Shown one piece after another: positions 1 to 5,314 of a stretch of 8,449 nt of DNA (its first letter is position 1; every line of letters begins with the position of its first letter). Made by a program: the position numbers and the translations under genes. The DNA is from Paracoccaceae bacterium (lineage in GTDB: Bacteria; Pseudomonadota; Alphaproteobacteria; Rhodobacterales; Rhodobacteraceae). The notes below the pieces were generated by a model that was given only the letters and a program-made list of their open reading frames with translations, was not told where the DNA came from and searched no databases. The stretch spans positions 1-8,449 of the forward strand of contig JALSHK010000480.1 in assembly GCA_026982275.1 (NCBI GenBank), read 5' to 3'.

Positions 1-237
1 AGCGCGCAATATCTGCCAGCCAGGGTGAATGATATGGCGCTGCGGGTCATCGGGCTGACCAGCATGATCTATGTGCCGTTTGATATTCTGAGCGATACCA
101 TGCTTCGCAGCTCCGCGCGCTCTGATGCCTATAATCTGGCGCAGCAATTTGGCGGCACCGCGTGGCTATGGGGTGCGCTTTGGCTGCTGATCAGCCTTGC
201 GGTAATATGGAAGACGATGCGCAAAGGGTTACGATAA
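1..237 (+). CDS. C-terminal end of a probable M50B-like membrane metallopeptidase (5' truncated by window edge)
   Basis: The frame is open from the first base and ends with TAA at 235-237, giving 78 residues of a longer protein. The segment YVPFDILSDTMLR, then a conserved SDA (residues about 41-43), then GGTAWLWGALWLLISLAVIW resembles the C-terminal part of the M50B-like family, where a cytosolic or loop stretch with D-S-DA residues precedes a last transmembrane helix. The last helix spans about residues 53-70 and is followed by a basic tail (KTMRKGLR), consistent with a cytoplasmic C-terminus. The zinc-binding HExxH motif that would prove a protease would lie upstream of the window, so it cannot be checked. 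An internal GTG at 25 and ATG at 34 could serve as starts for a 70-residue product, but the coding character continues back to base 1 and no good ribosome-binding site precedes either. It converges with the hydantoinase gene. The family call is by recognition of the motif only. Confidence 0.6.
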   Translation, partial: SAQYLPARVNDMALRVIGLTSMIYVPFDILSDTMLRSSARSDAYNLAQQFGGTAWLWGALWLLISLAVIWKTMRKGLR

Positions 238-240
238 AGC

Positions 241-266
241 CCGCCGAGCGAAGCGAGGCTACGGCC
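241..266 (+). repeat. Left arm of a 26-bp inverted repeat (25/26 match) with 432-457
   Basis: Starting four bases after the M50-like stop codon, CCGCCGAGCGAAGCGAGGC (241-259) is the exact reverse complement of 439-457. After one mismatch (T260 against G438) the match continues through ACGGCC (261-266 with 432-437). The arm contains GCGAAGC (248-254), a sequence known to form an unusually stable single-strand mini-hairpin. This arm and its partner enclose three further hairpins. Function is unknown: it may be part of a dispersed repeat, a convergent termination region or a structured RNA. Confidence 0.85.
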
Positions 267-279
267 GGCGGCAACCCGT

Positions 280-299
280 GTTTTCAGCTTGCTGAAAAC
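280..299. repeat. Hairpin A: perfect 9-bp inverted repeat
   Basis: GTTTTCAGC (280-288) is the exact reverse complement of GCTGAAAAC (291-299), with TT between them. It sits inside the 241-457 inverted repeat, one base before hairpin B. There is no T-run on either side, so it is not a classical intrinsic terminator, although it could still help end convergent transcripts. Confidence 0.85.
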
Positions 300-300
300 C

Positions 301-347
301 GTGCCTTTGTCGAGCGGGGGGCTTTAGCCTCCCCGAGACAAAGGCAC
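301..347. repeat. Hairpin B: long two-part hairpin, 11-bp outer stem plus G/C-rich inner stem
   Basis: GTGCCTTTGTC (301-311) pairs perfectly with GACAAAGGCAC (337-347). Inside it, GGGGGGC (316-322) pairs with GCCTCCC (327-333), with one G-T wobble, closing a TTTA loop. It is the strongest single hairpin in the window and lies between two converging genes. No U-tract follows on either strand, so a terminator role is possible but not shown. Confidence 0.85.
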
Positions 348-395
348 ACTCGGTTAGAGGAAAGCGCAATCGCCAGCCGTGTCGCCCTCCACTCC

Positions 396-422
396 GGTTG
401 TTTTGCTGACGCAAAACAATCC
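396..422. repeat. Hairpin C: 9-bp inverted repeat with TGAC loop
   Basis: TTGTTTTGC (398-406) pairs perfectly with GCAAAACAA (411-419) around a TGAC loop. GG at 396-397 can extend the stem to CC at 421-422 across one bulged T. It is the third hairpin inside the 241-457 inverted repeat. A/T-rich stems closed by GC pairs, as here and in hairpin A, suggest related building blocks. Confidence 0.8.
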
Positions 423-431
423 TCGCGTTTG

Positions 432-457
432 GGCCGTGGCCTCGCTTCGCTCGGCGG
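432..457 (-). repeat. Right arm of the 26-bp inverted repeat (partner of 241-266)
   Basis: Reverse complement of 241-266 with one mismatch. It overlaps the first copy of the 27-bp-period direct repeat (444-469), so the CGAAGC-type motif occurs three times in this 250-bp spacer (248-254 on +, 444-450 and 471-477 on the minus strand). Confidence 0.85.
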
Positions 458-496
458 ACTATGTCTTTGGGCTTCGCTCGGCAGACTATGCCTTTG
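444..496 (-). repeat. Two 26-bp near-identical direct repeats (27-bp period) spanning the hydantoinase stop codon
   Basis: Copy 1 is 444-469 and copy 2 is 471-496. They differ only at 456/483 (G/A) and 464/491 (T/C), with one spacer base at 470. Copy 2 carries the hydantoinase stop (complement of CTA at 486-488) and most of its last codons. Copy 1 has an equivalent CTA at 459-461, exactly 27 bases further and therefore in frame, so a read-through product would stop after eight extra residues. This looks like a tandem duplication of a repeat unit that forms the end of the gene. Confidence 0.9.
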
Positions 497-3400
497 CCGC
501 TCCATATCCACCACCTCCCGGCGTTTCCAGCCAGTAGATATCACCTGCTTTCATCTCGCGTTTATCCGCCGAGGCCAGTTCCTCAAGGCTGCCATCCTCG
601 CGCAGAATACGGGTGCGCCCCAGCCCTCCGGCATCGCCGCCCGCAAGCCCGGGGGGCGGGGTGATGCGGTGCCCCGATAGCACCGCCACCGTCATCGGCT
701 CCAGAAACCTTATCCGCCGTGTTGTGCCGTCTCCGCCGGCAAATTCCCCCTTGCCGCCCGAGCCTTTGCGGAGGGAGAATTCCTCCAGAAGCACCGGATA
801 GCGCCATTCCAGCACCTCCGGATCGGTCAGGCGGGAGTTGGTCATATGGGTGTGGATGCCGCTGGTGCCGTCATGGCCCGTGCCGTCATGGCGCAGCCCT
901 GCGCCCGAGCCGCCGCAGATGGTTTCGTAATACTGGTATTTTTCATTGCCCCATGTGGTATTGTTCATGGTGCTTTGCGAGGCCGCCTGCACCCCGAGCG
1001 CCAGCAGCAGTGCCGAGGTCACGGCTTGGCTGGTTTCCACATTGCCCGCGATCACCGCCGCCGGATATTGCGGTGACAGCATGGTGCCGCTCGGGAGGAT
1101 CACATTGAGCGGCTTCATTACCCCTTCGTTCATCGGGATATTATCATCCACCAACAGCCGAAACACATAAAGCACAGCAGCGCGGGTCACCGGCTCTGGC
1201 GCGTTATAATTGGTAGCGAGCTGGCCGGTGGTGCCGGTGAAATCAATGGTAGCGCTGCGGGCCTGTTTATCAACACTGATCTTCAGCTTGATCTCGCGCG
1301 GGTTGCCGTCAAAATCCGGATCCATCGGGTAGGTGTAGGTCGCATCCTGCAGGGTCTCGATCGCGCGGCGCACGCATTCCTCGGCGTTATTTTGCACATG
1401 TTTCATATAGGCCTGCACCACCTCCAGCCCGAAATGCGCCACCATTTTGCGCAGCTCTTGCGCGCCTTTTTCGCAGCTTGCGACCTGCGCTTTCAGGTCC
1501 GCAATATTGATATCCGGCGCGCGCACGGGGTATTTGGCCCCCAGCAGCAGCTCGCGGGTTTCTGCCTCGCGAAAATGGCCCTGATCCACCAGCTTCCAGT
1601 TGTCAATCAGCGCGCCTTCGTCATGGATGCTCCGGCTGTCAGGCGGCATGGAGCCGGGCGTTAGCCCGCCAACATCTGTATGGTGGCCCCGCGCCGAGGT
1701 ATAGAACAGCACCTTGCCATCCGCGCTGAAAACCGGCGTTACCACGGTAATATCCGGCAGATGCGTGCCGCCATTATAGGGTGCGTTCAGCACATAGACA
1801 TCGCCATCTTTCATCACCGGGTTTTGCGCGATAATCGCCTGCACAGAGGCCCCCATAGAGCCAAGATGCACCGGCATATGCGGCGCGTTGGCGATCAGAT
1901 CGCCCGCCGCATCAAACACCGCACAGCTGAAATCGAGCCGTTCTTTTATGGTGACCGAGGCGGCGGTATTTTCCAGCACCGCGCCCATCTGCTCGGCGAT
2001 TGACATATAAAGGTTGTTGAACACCTCCAGCATTACAGGGTCGGCCTTGGTGCCAATGGCATGATCGCGCGAAATCGCCTCGTAGCGCAGCAGTTCCACA
2101 TGGTTATGCGCGGTAATGCGGGCGCGCCAGCCCGGCTCGATGGCGATGGAAGTATGAGGCTCCACCAGCACGGCGGGGCCGGTAATGGTATCGCCCGGCT
2201 TTACGGATTCGCGCCGCACAAACCGCGCTTCGTGCCACGCGCCGCCCAGATAAACCGGTGCAGTCAGCGCTGTTTCATAGATTTCCCCGCGCGATATGGT
2301 TTCAAGCGTCGGTTCGGTAAGGTCCGTTGCGCTGCCTACAGCCTCGACGCTGACATTCTCGATCACCAGCGGGGCGTTATCGGGTGAAAAGCCAAAGCGC
2401 GCTTTATGGGCAGTGGTGAAACTATCCCGCATCACGGCTTCGTCGGCAAACGGGATCGGCAGGCTGGTATCGGTGCCCTTTACCTTGAGATGCAGCAACA
2501 TGCTCACAGAAATACCGGATTCTGGCACCCCTTGCGCCTCGACTTCGGATAATGCCTGAACGCCTAGCCCGTCGATCATAGCGGCCGCTTCAAGACGGGT
2601 TGTGGGGTTTAGCTCTGCCTCCATCGCCTGCGCACGGGCGGCGCGGATATCGGCCAGCCCCATGCCATAAGCCGACAAAAGCGAGGCCATCGGGTGGATC
2701 AAACAGGTGGTCATGCCAAGGGTGTCGGCAATGGCGCAGGCGTGCTGTGCGCCGGCCCCGCCAAATACGCTCAGGCAATATTCGGTCACATCATAGCCGC
2801 GCTGCACGCTGATTTTTTTGATCGCGTTTGCCATGTTTTCCACCGCAATGCGCAGGAAGCCATCGGCAACATCTTCGGGCGCGCGGCCAACCTTTTTCGC
2901 CAGCGTGACAAAGGCCTCGCGGGTGGCGGCCACATCCAGCGGCTGTTCGGCATCGGGGCCGAATATGGCGGGGAAAAACTCGGGGCGCAATTTTCCGACC
3001 ATCACATTGGCATCGGTCACGGCCAGCACCCCATCGCGCCCGTAGCAGACCGGCCCGGGATTGGCGCCGGCACTTTCCGGCCCCACCTGCATCCGGCCAT
3101 TATCATAGGTCAGCAGGCTGCCGCCCCCTGCGGCCACGGTGTGGATATTCATCATCGGCGCGGTGATGCGCACGCCAGCGACCTCGGTATTCAGCACCCG
3201 CTCGTATTCACCGGCAAAATGGCAGACATCGCTTGAGGTTCCCCCCATATCAAAGCCAATCACGCGGTCTTTGCCCGCGATCTGGCTGGTGGCGACACAG
3301 CCCACAACCCCGCCGGCAGGGCCAGAGAGGATCGCATCCTTGCCCTGAAAGGCCTGTGCATCGGTCAGCCCGCCAGAGCTTTGCATGAACATCAGCTTGC

Positions 3401-4103
3401 CGGTGGTATCGCCCTCAAAAGCCGCCGCTACGCGATCAATATAGCGCCGTAAAATGGGCGTAAGATAGGCATCCACCACAGTGGTATCCCCGCGCGATAC
3501 CATCTTCATCAGGGGCGACACCTCATGGCTGACAGATACCTGCGCAAAGCCGGCCTTGCGGGCAATATCCGCCGCCTGCGCTTCATGGGCGTGGTGCCGG
3601 TAGCCATGCACAAACACAATCGCACAGGCCCGAATGCCGCGCGCAAAAGCCTGCCGCAACGCCGCGTCTAGCGCAGGCGCGTCGAGCGGGGCCTCGATGG
3701 CCCCCGAGGCGCGCACCCGCTCATCGGCTTCGATCACCTCGTCGTAAAGCATCTCGGGCAGCAGGATTTCGCGGTCAAACAGCTTCGGGCGGTTTTGATA
3801 GGCCAGCCGTAGCTGGTCTCCCAGCCCCTTGGTGGTGACCAGCACCACAGGATCGCCCTTGCGCTCCAACAGCGCGTTGGTGGCGACGGTGGTGCCCATC
3901 TTGACGGCGTTCACCATGCTGGCAGGGATTTTTGCATCCTTTCCCAGCCTCAGGAAACCGCGAATACCATGCAGAGCTGCGTCTTCGTATTGCTCGGGGC
4001 TTTCAGAAAGAAGCTTGCTGGTGTGTAGTGCGCCTTTTGGATCTCGCGCCACGATATCGGTGAAGGTGCCGCCACGGTCTATCCAGAAATCCCACGCTGT
4101 CAT
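486..4103 (-). CDS. Fused hydantoinase A/B, 5-oxoprolinase-type ATP-dependent hydrolase
   Basis: A 1205-residue cytoplasmic protein joining HyuA-like and HyuB-like halves, as in eukaryotic and bacterial 5-oxoprolinases (about 1200-1290 residues). The family opens lactam or imide rings (5-oxoproline, hydantoins) with ATP. The N-terminal hydantoinase A region begins with DRGGTFTD (residues 9-16), an ATP phosphate-binding motif. A second nucleotide-binding motif is GFDMGGTSSD (283-292), and FGGAGAQHAC lies at 447-456. The B half starts near residue 690 and contains LNAPYNGGTHLPD (772-784), GHHTDVGG (806-813), HTHMTNSR (1084-1091) and the C-terminal TPGGGGYG (1194-1201). The start at 4103 is preferred over the ATG at 4115 because GGAG (4113-4110) lies six bases before it. 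Odd point: a five-residue duplication HDGTG-HDGTS (about 1072-1081). The substrate is not fixed: no racemase, carbamoylase or transporter lies nearby. It diverges from the ArsR-like gene and may share its operator. Confidence 0.93.
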   Translation of the reverse strand: MTAWDFWIDRGGTFTDIVARDPKGALHTSKLLSESPEQYEDAALHGIRGFLRLGKDAKIPASMVNAVKMGTTVATNALLERKGDPVVLVTTKGLGDQLRLAYQNRPKLFDREILLPEMLYDEVIEADERVRASGAIEAPLDAPALDAALRQAFARGIRACAIVFVHGYRHHAHEAQAADIARKAGFAQVSVSHEVSPLMKMVSRGDTTVVDAYLTPILRRYIDRVAAAFEGDTTGKLMFMQSSGGLTDAQAFQGKDAILSGPAGGVVGCVATSQIAGKDRVIGFDMGGTSSDVCHFAGEYERVLNTEVAGVRITAPMMNIHTVAAGGGSLLTYDNGRMQVGPESAGANPGPVCYGRDGVLAVTDANVMVGKLRPEFFPAIFGPDAEQPLDVAATREAFVTLAKKVGRAPEDVADGFLRIAVENMANAIKKISVQRGYDVTEYCLSVFGGAGAQHACAIADTLGMTTCLIHPMASLLSAYGMGLADIRAARAQAMEAELNPTTRLEAAAMIDGLGVQALSEVEAQGVPESGISVSMLLHLKVKGTDTSLPIPFADEAVMRDSFTTAHKARFGFSPDNAPLVIENVSVEAVGSATDLTEPTLETISRGEIYETALTAPVYLGGAWHEARFVRRESVKPGDTITGPAVLVEPHTSIAIEPGWRARITAHNHVELLRYEAISRDHAIGTKADPVMLEVFNNLYMSIAEQMGAVLENTAASVTIKERLDFSCAVFDAAGDLIANAPHMPVHLGSMGASVQAIIAQNPVMKDGDVYVLNAPYNGGTHLPDITVVTPVFSADGKVLFYTSARGHHTDVGGLTPGSMPPDSRSIHDEGALIDNWKLVDQGHFREAETRELLLGAKYPVRAPDINIADLKAQVASCEKGAQELRKMVAHFGLEVVQAYMKHVQNNAEECVRRAIETLQDATYTYPMDPDFDGNPREIKLKISVDKQARSATIDFTGTTGQLATNYNAPEPVTRAAVLYVFRLLVDDNIPMNEGVMKPLNVILPSGTMLSPQYPAAVIAGNVETSQAVTSALLLALGVQAASQSTMNNTTWGNEKYQYYETICGGSGAGLRHDGTGHDGTSGIHTHMTNSRLTDPEVLEWRYPVLLEEFSLRKGSGGKGEFAGGDGTTRRIRFLEPMTVAVLSGHRITPPPGLAGGDAGGLGRTRILREDGSLEELASADKREMKAGDIYWLETPGGGGYGAAKA
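865..894 (-). repeat. 15-bp in-frame tandem duplication inside the hydantoinase gene
   Basis: GTGCCGTCATGGCCC (865-879) is followed directly by GTGCCGTCATGGCGC (880-894), one mismatch. On the coding strand it encodes HDGTG followed by HDGTS, directly before the conserved IHTHMTN motif of the HyuB half. As I recall the family pattern, GAG is followed by about nine residues before HTH; here there are fourteen, so the duplication accounts for the excess of five. Confidence 0.85.
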
Positions 4104-4109
4104 GCTGCT

Positions 4110-4113
4110 CTCC
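4110..4113 (-). promoter_or_regulatory. Ribosome-binding site that places the hydantoinase start at 4103
   Basis: On the minus strand the sequence reads ATGGAGAGCAGCATG. GGAG, which overlaps the first ATG, is correctly spaced (six bases) for the second ATG at 4103, whereas no purine-rich site stands before the first ATG at 4115. Translation therefore most likely begins MTAWDF, which also puts the DRGGTFTD motif at the usual distance from the N-terminus. Confidence 0.7.
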
Positions 4114-4186
4114 ATTTACGGTTTTCTTATGGTTAGAGCTTTGCGGTGACGGGTGCAAGCGCAGGGTTTAACGGGTTGTTGCTCGC

Positions 4187-4201
4187 TTAACCTATCGTTA
4201 A
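4187..4201. promoter_or_regulatory. Secondary inverted repeat, possible accessory operator
   Basis: TTAAC (4187-4191) and GTTAA (4197-4201) form a small inverted repeat. It contains TAACCTA (4188-4194), which is repeated in the left half of the main palindrome (4213-4219) 25 bases downstream. A shared core makes it a candidate second, weaker binding site for the same regulator. The arms are short, so chance is possible. Confidence 0.35.
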
Positions 4202-4204
4202 TTC

Positions 4205-4232
4205 ATTACTACTAACCTAGGTTAGTAGTAAT
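4205..4232. promoter_or_regulatory. Perfect 28-bp palindrome, probable operator for the adjacent ArsR-like regulator
   Basis: ATTACTACTAACCT (4205-4218) is followed at once by its exact reverse complement (4219-4232), with CCTAGG at the centre. It can be read as two 12-bp half-sites separated by TA, the 12-2-12 layout described for ArsR/SmtB operators. Its centre lies 34 bases before the regulator's ATG at 4253 and about 115 bases before the hydantoinase start, in the divergent spacer. It is AT-rich in a GC-rich neighbourhood. Autoregulation of the ArsR-like gene is the simplest reading, with control of the hydantoinase possible. I could not assign convincing -35/-10 boxes for either direction. 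Confidence 0.75.
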
Positions 4233-4252
4233 AGAGCAATAGGATTTATCGT

Positions 4253-4564
4253 ATGAAACCAACGCCTAAGCAGGAAATCATGGCTAATTTCTTCAATGCG
4301 CTTGCCCATCCGCGCCGGCAGATGATCTTCAAGGTGTTGCAAGAGGCCGGTAGCCATGGCCTGCCATTTCACCGCCTTTTGCACCGCACCGGCCTAAAGC
4401 GTGCCACGCTCGCTTTCCATCTTGGTAAAATGGGGGCCGGCCGCATCATCAAGCGCCGGGCCAAAGGCTCTGAAACTTGGTTAACTCTGGATTACGCCCC
4501 GTTTTTTATGTATCACGAGCCGCTAAACGGCTTGAGCAAAAAGCCTCCGATGGCCGTAAAGTGA
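4253..4564 (+). CDS. Small ArsR-type winged helix-turn-helix regulator
   Basis: A 103-residue protein, the usual size for ArsR/SmtB repressors, which bind operators as dimers. Residues 9-21 (MANFFNALAHPRRQMIFKVLQ region) match the family's opening helix with the typical ALAHPxRxxI pattern. The helix-turn-helix runs through LPFHRLLHRTGLKRATLAFHLGKM (about 37-60), and RIIKRRAKGSETWLTL (about 64-79) is the beta wing. There is no cysteine at all, so the classical ELCVCD metal or arsenite sensor is absent; a metal-sensing role through thiols is excluded, and the ligand is unknown. AGGA at 4241-4244 lies eight bases before the ATG. The perfect palindrome 4205-4232 stands directly upstream, and the hydantoinase diverges from the other side. 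The last 20 residues after the wing are short and basic, with no effector domain. Confidence 0.85.
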   Translation: MKPTPKQEIMANFFNALAHPRRQMIFKVLQEAGSHGLPFHRLLHRTGLKRATLAFHLGKMGAGRIIKRRAKGSETWLTLDYAPFFMYHEPLNGLSKKPPMAVK

Positions 4565-4604
4565 TGTGCCAAACGGAAAATTGAAATCGCAATATCCGGA
4601 TCCA

Positions 4605-4615
4605 TGCGCTATAGT
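4605..4615 (+). promoter_or_regulatory. Possible -10 element (TATAGT) for a short-leader or leaderless djlA-like mRNA
   Basis: TGCGCTATAGT ends seven bases before the ATG at 4622. TATAGT (4610-4615) matches five of six -10 consensus bases, but there is no good -35 at normal spacing (TTGAAA at 4581-4586 is 23 bases away). If it is used, transcription would begin at or close to the start codon. No Shine-Dalgarno sequence precedes 4622, which fits a leaderless start. The call is tentative. Confidence 0.35.
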
Positions 4616-4621
4616 CGCAAT

Positions 4622-5314
4622 ATGTCTATCTGGACCCGAATCTCTGATGCTCTCAAATCTCTCGCCTCTGGCGAGGGGCTGTCAAACCTGTTTGACCAAT
4701 TGCGCACCCCGCCGGAGCGCTCGATCGGCTTCACCATCGCGATCATCGGGCTGGGTGCGAAGATGGCCAAGGCCGACGGGCAGGTTACCCGTGAGGAAGT
4801 GCTGGTTTTTCGGCAAATCTTTCAGATACCCCCTGCCGATGAGGGCCATGCGGCCAAGGTGTTTGATCTAGCGCGCCAAGATGTGGCCGGCTATGAGGCC
4901 TACGCGACCAAGATCGCCAGAATGTTTCGCGACGATCGACAGATGTTGATTGATTTGCTGGAAGGGCTGATCCATATCGCCATGGCCGATGGCGAATACC
5001 ACCCCAAAGAAGATGCGTTCCTCGCTCGTGTGGCCGAGATATTCGGGCTGGAACCTCAGGTTTTTATGTGTTTGCGGGCACGCCATGTGCCGGGCATGGT
5101 GCCAGATCCCTATTCGGTGCTGGGCATTGATCAAAGCGCCAGCTACGAAGAGATTCGCGCCCGTTACCGCCAATTGGTGAAGGAATCTCATCCTGATGCG
5201 ATGATCGCGCGCGGCCTGCCCGAAGAGGCGGTTCAAATCGCCAGCAATCGCATGGCGACCATCAATGAAGCATGGGAGAATGTTCGTGCCAAGCGCCAGC
5301 CCCAGCCGGCCTGA
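4622..5314 (+). CDS. djlA: DjlA-like co-chaperone: TerB domain plus C-terminal J domain
   Basis: A 230-residue protein. Residues about 35-155 form an alpha-helical TerB-like domain with two acidic motifs, KADGQVTREE (50-59) and MADGEYHPKED (121-131), at the positions expected for the paired repeats of this fold. Residues about 163-225 are a J domain: DPYSVLGID opens it, the HPD tripeptide is at 190-192, and helix 4 ends NEAWENVRAKR. HPD is the residue set that stimulates DnaK ATPase. E. coli DjlA has an N-terminal membrane helix; here the N-terminus is an amphipathic MSIWTRISDALKSL segment with no clear transmembrane span, so the protein may be soluble or peripheral. An ATG at 4604 adds six residues but overlaps the possible -10 box; MSIW matches the family start as I know it. 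The gene follows the ArsR-like gene by 57 bases and overlaps the EEP gene. Confidence 0.88.
   Translation: MSIWTRISDALKSLASGEGLSNLFDQLRTPPERSIGFTIAIIGLGAKMAKADGQVTREEVLVFRQIFQIPPADEGHAAKVFDLARQDVAGYEAYATKIARMFRDDRQMLIDLLEGLIHIAMADGEYHPKEDAFLARVAEIFGLEPQVFMCLRARHVPGMVPDPYSVLGIDQSASYEEIRARYRQLVKESHPDAMIARGLPEEAVQIASNRMATINEAWENVRAKRQPQPA
5274..5278 (+). promoter_or_regulatory. Ribosome-binding site supporting a GTG start for the EEP gene
   Basis: GGGAG lies within the last codons of the djlA-like gene, seven bases before GTG at 5286. It abuts the ATG at 5280 too closely to serve it, and it lies downstream of the ATG at 5265. Placement inside the upstream coding region suggests translational coupling. 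Confidence 0.6.

Noticed and set aside
280..299. Hairpin A as a classical intrinsic terminator
   Set aside because: No T-run follows on either strand, so it was recorded as a repeat rather than a terminator.
284..544. An 86-residue open frame on the minus strand in the structured spacer
   Set aside because: Its RHSLPSEAQ-RHSPPSEAR repeat is just the translation of the 27-bp direct repeat, and it overlaps the hydantoinase 3' end. It is better explained by repeats than by coding.
162..680. A 172-residue open frame on the + strand across the spacer and the hydantoinase end
   Set aside because: Its translation is dominated by repeat-derived, low-complexity sequence, it overlaps two supported genes in other frames, and it has no ribosome-binding site or family resemblance.
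2694..3236. A 180-residue open frame opposite the hydantoinase gene
   Set aside because: It is a shadow on the strand opposite a strongly conserved gene whose GC-rich third positions suppress stops. No domain is recognisable.
4153..4158. TTGCAC on the minus strand as the -35 of the hydantoinase promoter
   Set aside because: The hexamer at 17-base spacing (TAACCA) is a poor -10, so no promoter was called.
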